NCBI RefSeq assembly: GCF_900129965.1 | Contig: NZ_FQXM01000012.1 | Span: 62,001 to 126,000, forward strand | Source of the DNA: Clostridium grantii DSM 8605 | GTDB taxonomy: Bacteria; Bacillota; Clostridia; Clostridiales; Clostridiaceae | Reading direction: 5' to 3' | Length of the DNA stretch: 64,000 nucleotides | Part shown: positions 24,092 through 32,927 of the stretch, piece by piece | Position numbering within the stretch: the stretch's first letter is position 1 | Layout of the letters: the number at the start of each line of letters is the position of its first letter | Program-made: the position numbers and the translations under genes | The notes under the pieces: generated by a model | Database searches by the model: none | The model's input: the letters and a program-made list of their open reading frames with translations, nothing else | What the model was told of the DNA's origin: nothing

Positions 24092-25195
24092 ATGAAAAAT
24101 GCTCTTAATGAAGAAAATTTAATAAAAAAGATCATAAAGGAAATTAATAAAAAGGTTACGACACCTATTTATATAATGGAGGTTTGTGGAACTCATACTG
24201 AATGTATTGTAAAGTATGGAATTAAAAGTTTGATATCAGATAAAGTAAATCTTATATCTGGTCCTGGTTGTCCGGTTTGTGTAAGTGATGAAAGTTTCAT
24301 AGATGAAGCTATTTTTCTATCTAAAATTGAAGATATAATCATCTGTACATTTGGAGATTTAATGAAAGTAAGAGGGAGTAAACATACATTACAAGAAGCA
24401 AAGTCAAAAGGGGCAGATATCAGAATAATTTATTCACCTCAAAGCTGCATAAATATAGCAAAAGAAAATAAAGATAAAAAAGTGGTGTTTCTTTCGGTAG
24501 GGTTTGAAACCACTTCACCTATAATAGCAAGTGTCATTAAAACAACTAAGGCAAATAATATAAATAATCTCTTCTTTTTAACCTCTTTAAAGATTATGGA
24601 ACCAATTCTCAAAAAAATATTAGGGCAGAGCGAGTCGAAAATTAATGGGTTAATACTTCCAGGCCATGTGGCTGTTATACAAGGTTCTAAATATTTTTCT
24701 TTTATCCCGGATGAGTTCAACATGCCAAATGCCATTTGTGGCTTTAGTGAACTAGATATTTTAAGCGGAATTTATACAATTATTCAGCAGATTAATAAAA
24801 GCATTCCTATTGATACATACAACCTTTATAAACGTTGGGTTAAGAAAAGTGGAAATGTTAAGGCAAAGGAATTAATGAATGAAGTTTATACCCTTGAAGA
24901 TGTTACCTGGAGAGATATAGGACTAGTGCCTAGTTCTGCTTTAGTGATAAATAATAATTTTAAATCTATGGATGCAAGGAAAGTATTTAATATAGAACAT
25001 ATGATTTTTAAAGAAAGTGAAAAATCCGTTATAGAAAATAAAAAATGTATTTGTGGAAAAATCATGATGGGATATAAGTCTCCAAAAGAGTGCGAATTAT
25101 TCTCTACAAGATGTAACTACGAAAATCCAGTAGGCCCATGCATGGTATCTAGAGAGGGCGTGTGCCGTATAGCTTATAAGGGTGGTGTTATATGA
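24092..25195 (+). CDS. hypD: Hydrogenase Fe-cyanide assembly protein HypD
   Basis: 367 residues starting at the base after the hypC stop, behind GGAGGAAGA. Key motifs are intact: EVCGTHTECIVKYG, SGPGCPVCVS, VGFETTSP and LPGHVAVI; the C-terminal Cys-rich section CICGKIMMGYKSPKEC...CNYENPVGPCMVSREGVC holds the [4Fe-4S] cluster ligands. HypD with HypC is the scaffold on which Fe(CN)2CO is built. The end overlaps hypE by four bases (ATGA). Confidence 0.95.
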   Translation: MKNALNEENLIKKIIKEINKKVTTPIYIMEVCGTHTECIVKYGIKSLISDKVNLISGPGCPVCVSDESFIDEAIFLSKIEDIIICTFGDLMKVRGSKHTLQEAKSKGADIRIIYSPQSCINIAKENKDKKVVFLSVGFETTSPIIASVIKTTKANNINNLFFLTSLKIMEPILKKILGQSESKINGLILPGHVAVIQGSKYFSFIPDEFNMPNAICGFSELDILSGIYTIIQQINKSIPIDTYNLYKRWVKKSGNVKAKELMNEVYTLEDVTWRDIGLVPSSALVINNNFKSMDARKVFNIEHMIFKESEKSVIENKKCICGKIMMGYKSPKECELFSTRCNYENPVGPCMVSREGVCRIAYKGGVI

Positions 25196-26202
25196 ATAAG
25201 AAAATTGAATTAAAGCATGGAGATGGTGGACTACATACTAATAAGTTAATTAAAGATATATTTTATAGAAATTTTAATAATGAAATTCTATTGAAAGGAA
25301 GGGATTCTGCACTTATTGATTTATCAAAAATAAATAATCATAAGTTAGCTTACACTACAGATAGTTATGTGGTTAAGCCTATTTTTTTCCCTGGAGGAAA
25401 TATTGGATCACTAGCGGTTTGTGGTACTATAAATGATTTGACTGCTGCAGGTGCTACCCCATACTTTTTAAGTGTTGGATTTATTATAGAAGAAGGATTT
25501 GAAATTGAAAAGCTTAATCTTATTGCTAGTACTATGGGTGATATATGCAAAAATAATAATGTAAGAATAGTTACTGGTGATACTAAGGTTGTAGAGAAAA
25601 ATAGTTTAGACCAAATTTTCATAAACACTTCTGGTGTTGGGTTTGTGAAAAAAGGTTTTAAACCTAGACAAATTAGTATTGGAGATGAAATTATAGTAAC
25701 AGGCTCAATCGGTGATCATGGAACTGTAATAGGTATAGAAAGGTTTGATTTTGGTGTAGATATGAATCTTAAAAGTGATTGTGCTGCTTTAAATAATATA
25801 TTATATGAACTTCATGAATTTTTACCTAAAATCAAATTAATGAAAGATCCAACTAGAGGGGGAATTGCAACAATATTAAATGAAATTGCAAATGATATGG
25901 TAGTTGGAGTTACAATTCATGAAAACAAAATTCCTATTAAAAATGAAGTAAAAGGAATAACAGAATTATTAGGGTTAGATCCTTATTACTTAGCCTGCGA
26001 AGGTAGAATGATACTCATTGTTGAAAAAGGATATGGCAATGCAGTTGTAAATGAATTAAGAAAGCTTCATAATTGTAAAAACTCTCAAATCATTGGGATA
26101 ATTGAAAATAGTTCATCCCCTTATGTTTGCTTAGAAACAAGAATAGGAGGGAAGAGATTACTTCATATATTAGAAGAATCCATGTTGCCTAGAATATGTT
26201 AA
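25192..26202 (+). CDS. hypE: Hydrogenase maturation protein HypE
   Basis: 336 residues, PurM-like ATP-grasp-type fold: LKHGDGGLHTNKLI at the N-terminus, YTTDSYVVKPIFFPGGNIGSLAV, TGDTKVV, MKDPTRGG and a C-terminal tail that ends in PRIC. The terminal Cys accepts the carbamoyl group from HypF and is dehydrated to thiocyanate. It is the last gene of the hydrogenase operon. No hypB (nickel GTPase) is present in the cluster or window. No clear terminator follows within the 187-base gap; an imperfect hairpin TGCTAGCCAT/ATGGTATAGCA lies at 26299-26322. Confidence 0.95.
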   Translation: MNKKIELKHGDGGLHTNKLIKDIFYRNFNNEILLKGRDSALIDLSKINNHKLAYTTDSYVVKPIFFPGGNIGSLAVCGTINDLTAAGATPYFLSVGFIIEEGFEIEKLNLIASTMGDICKNNNVRIVTGDTKVVEKNSLDQIFINTSGVGFVKKGFKPRQISIGDEIIVTGSIGDHGTVIGIERFDFGVDMNLKSDCAALNNILYELHEFLPKIKLMKDPTRGGIATILNEIANDMVVGVTIHENKIPIKNEVKGITELLGLDPYYLACEGRMILIVEKGYGNAVVNELRKLHNCKNSQIIGIIENSSSPYVCLETRIGGKRLLHILEESMLPRIC

Positions 26203-26389
26203 ATAAAAATCGATGATTAATCAATGAGAATATGTGCAAAAAATATAATTTTTAACAAAAAACTTCACAAATGTGATAATATATACATATAAAATAATTG
26301 CTAGCCATTATTATGGTATAGCACAAATAATAATTCACAACAACAACAATAATATTATACTAAAATTTAAATAAAGTGAGGTAACTAAT

Positions 26390-27433
26390 ATGAAGTTTGA
26401 AAAAAGATATTTAGATGACATCTTTAAATGTTACGCAGTTTCTAGTACTAAGATTGATGGAGAGCCTTGTTTGATTTTTGCAGGTGAAGGTGCAGATGCA
26501 AGTATGCACGTTTATAGAGGTAAGGATTTCGAAGAAAAAACAACAATCTGGGAAGGCAGCGGCGGAACTATGTCTATTTCACCTTTGAGTGAAAAAGATG
26601 GTTACTTTTTAGCTTCAAAAGGTTTTGTTTCTATGGTTGATGCTAAAGAATCTCATGTTGTTATAGTCAGATACAAAGATGGCGAATTTTCTTATGAAAA
26701 AATAGTTGATCTTCCATATCTTCATAGATTTGATTTAGTAACAGGAAAAGACGGCACTAAATATTTCTTAGGAGCAACTATTGCTAATCATAAAGAAAAT
26801 AAAGAAGATTGGTCACACCCAGGCAAACTTTTTGTAGCTGAGTTTCCTAATGATTATGATAGTAAAATAGAATTGCAACTTGAGGAATTAAAGAACGGAC
26901 TTACTATTAATCACGGATATTGCAAAGGAATTTACGAAGGAAAAGAAGCGGGTTTTATAGGCGCTAGAGAAGGAATGTTTGTTGTTATTCCACCTGAAGC
27001 AAAAGGCGGGGAGTGGGTTGTTAAACAAATTATGGATACGCCAATAAGTGATATGGCTGTTCTTGATATTGATAATGATGGAAAACAAGAAATTGCAACA
27101 ATTTCCCCTTTCCACGGAAGTGAATATAAGATCTACAAAGAAATTGATGGAGAATACAAAGAAGTTTATAGCTACCCAATATATCAAGATTTCTATCATA
27201 CTGTAGTTTCTTGCACATTAAAAGGAAAACCAGCATTTATAGGGGGAGCAAGAAGAAACAGAATGCAATTGTTTGTTATAACATATGACGAAGCAAAAAA
27301 AGAATTCATTTCTGAAGTTGTAGATGAAGGTGTTGGCCCAAGTAACACAGCAGTTTGTTACACAGAGGAAGGGGAAATAATACTTTCAGCTAATCGCCAA
27401 ATCGGACACGCAGCAATATACTACGTAAAATAA
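26390..27433 (+). CDS. FG-GAP/VCBS-type beta-propeller protein of unknown function
   Basis: 347 residues, ATG 26390 after GTGAGG. No signal peptide or membrane segment, so cytosolic. The sequence is almost all short beta strands in repeating units, with one calcium-loop style repeat AVLDIDNDGKQEIATISPFHG near residue 225, typical of FG-GAP/VCBS blades, and similar units such as GKPAFIGGARRNRMQLFVI. It could be a seven-bladed propeller. Single-gene unit with its own terminator. Cytosolic FG-GAP proteins are unusual; the role is unknown. Confidence 0.7.
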   Translation: MKFEKRYLDDIFKCYAVSSTKIDGEPCLIFAGEGADASMHVYRGKDFEEKTTIWEGSGGTMSISPLSEKDGYFLASKGFVSMVDAKESHVVIVRYKDGEFSYEKIVDLPYLHRFDLVTGKDGTKYFLGATIANHKENKEDWSHPGKLFVAEFPNDYDSKIELQLEELKNGLTINHGYCKGIYEGKEAGFIGAREGMFVVIPPEAKGGEWVVKQIMDTPISDMAVLDIDNDGKQEIATISPFHGSEYKIYKEIDGEYKEVYSYPIYQDFYHTVVSCTLKGKPAFIGGARRNRMQLFVITYDEAKKEFISEVVDEGVGPSNTAVCYTEEGEIILSANRQIGHAAIYYVK

Positions 27434-27454
27434 AAATTTAATAAATATTTTTTC

Positions 27455-27486
27455 AGAGAATCCAGTTCAGGATTCTCTATTTTTTC
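27455..27486 (+). terminator. Terminator of the propeller gene
   Basis: AGAGAATCC (27455-27463) pairs with GGATTCTCT (27470-27478), followed by ATTTTTTCG. Confidence 0.8.
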
Positions 27487-27611
27487 GCCTTTAAATCTCC
27501 TTTTAAACTTTCCACATTTCAACTTATAATTTTCCTACTTTTTATTGCTCCCTCTTTTTGATGTAAATTTCCATGTTAAAATTTATAAAAAATACAATAA
27601 ATATACTAATC

Positions 27612-27700
27612 AATAAATTGTATTTTATACAATTTATTTCCTAGGAAATATTTTCAATAATATTCTAAATTGTTACAAGGGTTAATTTGTAATATAACCC
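27612..27700. repeat. Cluster of palindromes in a 500-base gap
   Basis: Three dyads within 90 bases: AATAAATTGTAT/ATACAATTTATT with a three-base loop (27612-27638), the perfect 14-bp palindrome ATTTCCTAGGAAAT (27636-27649), and GGGTTA/TAACCC (27679-27700). None ends in a clean T-run. They lie in otherwise featureless AT-rich sequence (27487-27957) upstream of a tyrosine recombinase gene. They could be protein-binding sites or relics of an element. Confidence 0.45.
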
Positions 27701-27957
27701 AACAAATCACACTGCGTTTCTGCTGAAAAAATAGATTTTAAAATATATCAATTGTAGAATATATAGATATAATAAATTTTAAAACTTTAAATTTCATATA
27801 AATCCATTGTTAATATTTAATATATTTGTTAAATATTTATTAGGCATAAAAAGATCAATCCATAAAAGGTTTTTAACGATTTCAAATGAAAATACAGTAA
27901 AAAAACTTGGAACATACTAGTAAAATTGAGTAAAATACTGTATAATTAGTTTATAAT

Positions 27958-27987
27958 AATTTCGCTAAATGTATATTTAGCGAAATT
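27958..27987. repeat. 13-bp inverted repeat upstream of the recombinase gene
   Basis: AATTTCGCTAAAT (27958-27970) and ATTTAGCGAAATT (27975-27987) are exact inverse copies around GTAT. A -10 like TATAAT lies at 27941-27946, so the repeat would be at the 5' end of the transcript, about 25 bases before the start codon: an operator or an mRNA hairpin. Confidence 0.6.
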
Positions 27988-28012
27988 ACACCTAAATTAA
28001 GGGGGAAACACC

Positions 28013-28990
28013 GTGGATTTTGATTTATATGATCTTTCAGATGATCAATTACCAGAAGATTTGAATGGATTCTTAACTTATTTAAATACTATCAAAGGAA
28101 AATCTATAAATACCATAAATGCTTACAAATGGGATTTAACTATGTTTTTCAAATTTATGAAATTATATAAAGGTTTGGTACCTAAAAGCACAAATTTTGA
28201 TGAAATTATAATAAATGATATTGATTCACAATTTATCAAGAAAATAAAACTTATGGATTTATATGCCTTTATATCTTTTGCAGAGAATTTTCGCAGCAAT
28301 GGTAACTATGCAAAAGCGAGAAAAGTATCGGCTTTAAAATCCTTTTTTAAATTTTTACACGGAAAAGCAAAGATAATTAGTGATAATCCAGCTATCGAGC
28401 TGGAAACTCCAAAATTAGATAAAAGAAATCCAGTTTATTTAACTTTGAATGAAAGCAAATCCCTTCTTGCTGCAACAAAAGAATCTGATTCTCAAAGAGA
28501 TTTTTGTATCATAACTTTATTTCTTAATTGCGGACTTCGTTTGTCAGAATTATGTAGTATAGATATACCCAATATCAAAACAGATACCCTTACCATAATA
28601 GGTAAAGGAAATAAAGAAAGAACCGTTTATTTAAATAATGCTTGCATAAGATCAATAGAAAGCTATTTACCAGTGAGAAACAAGGAGCAACACAGAATAA
28701 TCGATAAAAACGCACTATTTATCAGCAATAGATTTACAAGAATAAATAAAAGAACTGTAGAAATCATGGTAAAAAAATACATAAAAAAAGCAGGACTGGA
28801 TCCTGAAAAATATACACCTCATAAGCTGAGACATACCGCTGCCACTTTAATGTATAAATATGGGCAAGTTGATATCAGAAGTCTTCAAAAAATTCTTGGT
28901 CATGAAAACATTTCAACCACCCAAATTTATACTCATGTAGATGATGAAACTTTACGAAAAGCAGTTAATTCCAACCCATTAAGTGATTAA
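28013..28990 (+). CDS. XerC/XerD-type tyrosine recombinase
   Basis: 325 residues, GTG 28013 after AAGGGGG. The N-terminal SAM-like core-binding domain is followed by the catalytic domain with all active-site groups: Arg in CGLRLSELC, Lys in GKGNKERTVY, HKLRHTAATLMY, LGHENISTTQIYTHV with the nucleophile Tyr near residue 308. It lies next to lexA, an arrangement known in many clostridia, so it is more likely the chromosomal dimer-resolution type than a phage integrase. A partner Xer gene is not in the window. Confidence 0.88.
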   Translation: MDFDLYDLSDDQLPEDLNGFLTYLNTIKGKSINTINAYKWDLTMFFKFMKLYKGLVPKSTNFDEIIINDIDSQFIKKIKLMDLYAFISFAENFRSNGNYAKARKVSALKSFFKFLHGKAKIISDNPAIELETPKLDKRNPVYLTLNESKSLLAATKESDSQRDFCIITLFLNCGLRLSELCSIDIPNIKTDTLTIIGKGNKERTVYLNNACIRSIESYLPVRNKEQHRIIDKNALFISNRFTRINKRTVEIMVKKYIKKAGLDPEKYTPHKLRHTAATLMYKYGQVDIRSLQKILGHENISTTQIYTHVDDETLRKAVNSNPLSD

Positions 28991-29012
28991 TGCGACTATA
29001 AAGTCGCATTTC
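28990..29012 (+). terminator. Hairpin after the recombinase gene
   Basis: ATGCGACT (28990-28997) pairs with AGTCGCAT (29002-29009), starting in the stop codon and followed by a short TTCAT. A weak terminator. Confidence 0.55.
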
Positions 29013-29024
29013 ATCTAAAATTAC

Positions 29025-29444
29025 TTAGTTCTTAGTTTCATCTTTCTTTGTTTTAAATACAAATAAACCTGGAGAGAATTCTTCTACCTTATCTTCATAT
29101 TCATCGATATTTTCTATTATAGAACTTAATCCTTCAACTTCTTCAATAAATCGAATATTTTCATCACTTTTTCCTTGGTTGAATTCTTCGTTGAATTTTT
29201 TCATATCAAAACCGTCTATTACTCCGTTTTCAAAGTCTAATTCTTCTTCAAAAACCGAAATGTAGTCATCTTCAGAGTTTAATTCTTCTATATCCTCCAC
29301 TAACTCTTCATCTTCTATTATGCTATCTATCAAAATCGACTTGGTTGAATATTCCCCACCCTTTATCTTTTCCTCGATATCTATAAGAATTTTATCATCT
29401 TCTTGAAAAATTTCACTTTCAATATTTTTGTTGTTATCTTCCAA
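29025..29444 (-). CDS. Highly acidic hypothetical protein
   Basis: 139 residues on the minus strand with GAGGGTA before the ATG. Roughly a third of the residues are Asp or Glu (runs such as EDEELVEDIEELNSEDDY), there is no membrane segment or Cys, and the C-terminal FSPGLFVFKTKKDETKN is the only hydrophobic patch. It is transcribed away from lexA, sharing the divergent intergenic region that holds the SOS box. Not recognised. The acidity recalls DNA-mimic or chaperone-like proteins, but that is speculation. Confidence 0.65.
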   Translation of the reverse strand: MEDNNKNIESEIFQEDDKILIDIEEKIKGGEYSTKSILIDSIIEDEELVEDIEELNSEDDYISVFEEELDFENGVIDGFDMKKFNEEFNQGKSDENIRFIEEVEGLSSIIENIDEYEDKVEEFSPGLFVFKTKKDETKN

Positions 29445-29618
29445 TTTAATACCCTCTTTCTTTAAAATCTACAGCGAATATAGGTATTATACCAAATAAG
29501 CCTACAAACTTCAAATAGCATTTATTTTTAAACCATGAATTTTAAAAGTTTTAGTTTTTTTATAAAATTTTCTAAAAATAATGTATAAATTTCCTATAAA
29601 TGTACAAAATATAAATAA

Positions 29619-29657
29619 GAACGTAGGTTTGATATTGTGAAATTTTTATGTTATAAT
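29619..29657 (+). promoter_or_regulatory. lexA promoter with SOS box
   Basis: The dyad GAACGTAGGTTT (29619-29630) fits the Firmicute LexA box GAAC-N4-GTTY. It overlaps the -35 element TTGATA (29629-29634), which is 17 bases from a perfect TATAAT (29652-29657). LexA bound here would block its own promoter. Confidence 0.8.
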
Positions 29658-29683
29658 CTACTTAATAGAAGGGGGTATTTAAA

Positions 29684-30286
29684 ATGGATAAACAAAATAA
29701 ACAAGAAGAAATCTATCAATTTATCAAAAGTCAATTAAATGACAAAGGGTACCCACCCACAGTTAGAGAAATTTGTGCCCAGGTAGGTTTAAGATCCACT
29801 TCAACTGTTCATGGACATTTGGCAAGATTAGAGAAAAAAGGCTTTATACGACGAGATCCTTCTAAACCAAGAGCTATAGAACTTTTAAATGAGCATAGAT
29901 CTAAATTAGAAATGATCGATATTCCTATAATAGGTAAAGTAACTGCAGGTGAACCTATATTAGCAGTAGAAAATATAGAAGATACTTTTTCAATACCTTT
30001 AAATTATGTAAAAACATCTAATGATTTATTTATATTAAACATTAAAGGCGAAAGTATGATCAAAGCAGGTATAAATGATGGAGATTTAGCAATTATCGAA
30101 AAAGTCAATAGTGCAGAAAATGGTGATATAGTTGTTGCATTAATCGAAAATGAAGCAACAATAAAAAGATTTTTCAAAGAAAAAGATCACATAAGATTAC
30201 AACCTGAAAATGATACTATGGATCCTATAATCGTACAAAATTGTTCTATATTAGGTAAAATAGTAGGGTTATATAGAAAATACTAA
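29684..30286 (+). CDS. lexA: SOS repressor LexA
   Basis: 200 residues, ATG 29684 after AAGGGGG. N-terminal winged helix (YPPTVREICAQVGLRSTSTVHGHLARLEKKGFI) and C-terminal S24 peptidase domain: cleavage bond Ala88-Gly89 in VTAGEP, catalytic Ser124 in KGESMIKAG and Lys161 in ATIKRFF. It represses DNA-damage genes and self-cleaves on RecA filaments. Autoregulated through the box just upstream. Monocistronic. Confidence 0.96.
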   Translation: MDKQNKQEEIYQFIKSQLNDKGYPPTVREICAQVGLRSTSTVHGHLARLEKKGFIRRDPSKPRAIELLNEHRSKLEMIDIPIIGKVTAGEPILAVENIEDTFSIPLNYVKTSNDLFILNIKGESMIKAGINDGDLAIIEKVNSAENGDIVVALIENEATIKRFFKEKDHIRLQPENDTMDPIIVQNCSILGKIVGLYRKY

Positions 30287-30291
30287 CAAAT

Positions 30292-30330
30292 AAAAAAGCT
30301 ACCCTTTTTTTAAAAGTGGTAGCTTTTTTA
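30292..30330. terminator. Bidirectional terminator between lexA and the lyase gene
   Basis: AAAAAAGCTACC (30292-30303) pairs with GGTAGCTTTTTT (30318-30329). T-runs on both strands let it serve both convergent genes. Confidence 0.85.
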
Positions 30331-30341
30331 TTTGCAAAATT

Positions 30342-31622
30342 TTATACTATTTTAGATAAAGCTATAAGAACTCCTATTTTAGCATGGTCAAAGGTTAATC
30401 CACCTTGCATATAAGCTATGTAAGGCTCTCTTATAGGCGCATCTGCTGAAAGTTCAATAGATGACCCCTGTATAAAAGCTCCTGCAGCCATTATTATTTT
30501 ATCTGAATATCCAGGCATATCCCAAGGCTCGCAAGATACAAAAGAATCGATAGGAGAACCTGCTTGAATTCCTTTGCAGAATTTTACCACCATTTCTTCA
30601 TTATTAAACTTTATTGATTGAATTATGTCACTTCTTTTTGCATTATATTTCGGCATAACTTCGAAACCTGCAAGTTCCATTATTCTAGAACAAAATATAG
30701 CTCCCTTTAAAGCTTCTGATGAAATATGTGGTGCCAAAAATAAACCTTGAAACATTGATCGCATCAACCCAAAAGTTGCACCACACTCCCCTCCTATTCC
30801 AGGAACTGTTAACCTATAAGAAGCATTATCTACATATTTTTTCTTTCCTGCAATATAACCACCTGCTGGAGCTAGTCCTCCACCAATATTCTTGATTAAT
30901 GAACCCGCCAATAAATCAACTCCATAATCACTTGGTTCTTCTGTTTCCATAAATTCTCCGTAACAATTATCAACAAAACATATAATATTGTTTCTTATGC
31001 TTTTCACAGTATCTACAATTTCTTTTATGTCATTTAAATCTAAAGCATTTCTCCATGAATAACCAGTGGATCTTTGAATATGAACTAATTTAATAGATTC
31101 ATTCTCTTTAATTGTTGACTTTATTTTTATTAAATCTGGTTTTCCGCTTTCTAATAAATCAACTTGAGTATACTTTATCCCAAAATCTTTTAATGACCCA
31201 GTATCTTCTCCAGATTTTAATCCTATTACGTTATGTAAAGTGTCATAGGGTTCACCACAAACAGACGCCATTGTGTCTCCTGGCCTTAAATTTCCAAATA
31301 AAGCAGCTCCTAGCGCATGAGTACCATTTACAAAATGAGGCCTAACTATAGCACTCTCAGTATTAAATATTCTAGCATACACCTTATCTAAAGAATCTCT
31401 TCCTATATCATCATACCCATAACCAGTTGAATTTGTAAAATGAGCATCACTTATTCTTTCTTCTTGGAAAGCATTTAATACTTTCAACTGATTAAATTCT
31501 CTCACTTTGTCAATTTTATCGAATTCTTTTTCAATATCCTTCATTGTTGCTTTATATAATTCAATTACTTTATCATTAATACTATACTTTTCTTTTAGAA
31601 AATTTATTGTAATATCTAACAT
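30342..31622 (-). CDS. Methionine gamma-lyase family protein (aluminium resistance type)
   Basis: 426 residues, ATG preceded by AAAGGAG. PLP fold type I: substrate-loop FTNSTGYGYDDIGRDSLDKVYARIF, glycine-rich FVNGTHALGAALFGNLRPGD, FVDNCYGEFME with the PLP-ring Asp, and LAGSLIKNIGGGLAPAGGYIAG with the Schiff-base Lys. This is the family once called cystathionine beta-lyase involved in aluminium resistance; enzymatic substrate is not well defined. It follows hfq but is separated by a terminator. Confidence 0.88.
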   Translation of the reverse strand: MLDITINFLKEKYSINDKVIELYKATMKDIEKEFDKIDKVREFNQLKVLNAFQEERISDAHFTNSTGYGYDDIGRDSLDKVYARIFNTESAIVRPHFVNGTHALGAALFGNLRPGDTMASVCGEPYDTLHNVIGLKSGEDTGSLKDFGIKYTQVDLLESGKPDLIKIKSTIKENESIKLVHIQRSTGYSWRNALDLNDIKEIVDTVKSIRNNIICFVDNCYGEFMETEEPSDYGVDLLAGSLIKNIGGGLAPAGGYIAGKKKYVDNASYRLTVPGIGGECGATFGLMRSMFQGLFLAPHISSEALKGAIFCSRIMELAGFEVMPKYNAKRSDIIQSIKFNNEEMVVKFCKGIQAGSPIDSFVSCEPWDMPGYSDKIIMAAGAFIQGSSIELSADAPIREPYIAYMQGGLTFDHAKIGVLIALSKIV

Positions 31623-31660
31623 AAACTTCTCCTTTTTATCCTATGATTAATTCCAATAAA

Positions 31661-31685
31661 AATAGGCACTATTCATGCCTATTTT
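31661..31685 (-). terminator. Terminator downstream of hfq
   Basis: AATAGGCA (31661-31668) pairs with TGCCTATT (31676-31683), with T-runs on either side depending on strand. It ends the miaB-mutS-mutL-miaA-hfq transcript before the lyase gene. Confidence 0.7.
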
Positions 31686-31697
31686 TAAATAATTCTA

Positions 31698-31934
31698 TTA
31701 TTTAGCATATAAAATTGGTGTTAAAGGCACAATTGTTGATACTGCATGTTTATAAATCATCATTTCTTTCTCGTCTGAAACAAGCATGATTATAAAATTA
31801 TCAAAGCCTTTTACAAAGCCTTTTAACTGAAACCCATTTGTTAAAATAACAGTTACTCCTATATTACTTTTTCTTGCATTATTTAAAAACATGTCTTGAA
31901 GGTTTGTTGTTTGTTTTGCATTTGTGGTATTCAT
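31698..31934 (-). CDS. hfq: RNA chaperone Hfq
   Basis: 78 residues. Sm1 is visible as NLQDMFLNNARKSNIGVTVILTNGFQLKGFVKGFDNFIIML and Sm2 as KEMMIYKHAVSTIVP (YKHA motif). Gln in NLQD is the proximal-face residue. The short C-terminal tail LTPILYAK is typical of Firmicutes. Hfq pairs small RNAs with targets; its position after miaA is the classic order. Confidence 0.96.
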   Translation of the reverse strand: MNTTNAKQTTNLQDMFLNNARKSNIGVTVILTNGFQLKGFVKGFDNFIIMLVSDEKEMMIYKHAVSTIVPLTPILYAK

Positions 31935-31966
31935 TTAATCACTCCTTTTATAGAAAGTTATTATGC

Positions 31967-32914
31967 TCAAATTCTGGTTCCATTTATTTGATTATAATAT
32001 TTTTCCAAAATTTCTTCAACTATTTCATCATCATTTTTGTATAAATCTTTATTTATCCATATAGCTCTTTTATCTTTTCTAAACCATGTTAATTGACGTT
32101 TAGCATAATTCCTACTTCCTTGTTTAATCATTTCAATAGCTTCCTCATAGGATATCTCATTATCTAAGTAATAAAGAAGCTCTTTATACCCTATTCCTTG
32201 CATCGCTTGCATCTTAGAATTATAACCCATTTCCTTTAATTTTATAACCTCTTCAAGTAACCCTTTTTCCATCATAAGATCTACTCTCATATTAATTCGA
32301 TTATAAAGTTTTTCTCTATTCATATCAAGCACAAAATATGATACGTCATAAGAAATATTATATATATCTTGTTCTGCCTTAAAATGACTCATAGACTTCC
32401 CGGTGACTTTATATACCTCCAACGCTCTTATCACTCTTTTAACATCGTTATAATGTAACTTTGAATAGGACTCTAAATCTACTTCTTTCAGCATTAAATG
32501 AAGATATTCATTACCCTCAGTAGCTGCAATAGTTTCTAAAGTTTTTCTATATCTTTCGTCTTTTATAGCATTTGCAAAGTCATAATTAAATACAAGGGAG
32601 TTTATATAAAACCCTGTACCACCAACCACCATAGGAAGCTTATCTTTAGCGTATATACTTTCTATAGCACTTTTTGCTTTTTCTTTAAATTCAGCAACGC
32701 TAAATTCTTTATCCGGGCTAAGAAAATCTATAAGATGATGTGGAACTCCGTCCATTTCTTCATTTGAAACCTTAGCAGAACCAATATCCATATAATTATA
32801 TATCTGCATAGAGTCAGCTGATATAATCTCTCCCCCTAATTTCTTTGCTAATTGAATGGAGATATCTGTTTTCCCAACGGCTGTGGGTCCTGTTAATACA
32901 AATAATTTTTTCAT
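31967..32914 (-). CDS. miaA: tRNA dimethylallyltransferase
   Basis: 315 residues from the ATG at 32914, preceded by AAGGTGG; the frame is open to 32935, inside mutL, but lacks a signal there. P-loop LTGPTAVGKTDIS, catalytic SADSMQIYNYMDIGSAKV, VGGTGFYINSLV and tRNA-binding RNYAKRQLTWFRKD. It adds the isopentenyl group to A37 of tRNAs reading U-starting codons. MiaB, encoded in the same operon, then methylthiolates that base. Confidence 0.95.
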   Translation of the reverse strand: MKKLFVLTGPTAVGKTDISIQLAKKLGGEIISADSMQIYNYMDIGSAKVSNEEMDGVPHHLIDFLSPDKEFSVAEFKEKAKSAIESIYAKDKLPMVVGGTGFYINSLVFNYDFANAIKDERYRKTLETIAATEGNEYLHLMLKEVDLESYSKLHYNDVKRVIRALEVYKVTGKSMSHFKAEQDIYNISYDVSYFVLDMNREKLYNRINMRVDLMMEKGLLEEVIKLKEMGYNSKMQAMQGIGYKELLYYLDNEISYEEAIEMIKQGSRNYAKRQLTWFRKDKRAIWINKDLYKNDDEIVEEILEKYYNQINGTRI

Positions 32915-32927
32915 TTTTTCCACCTTA

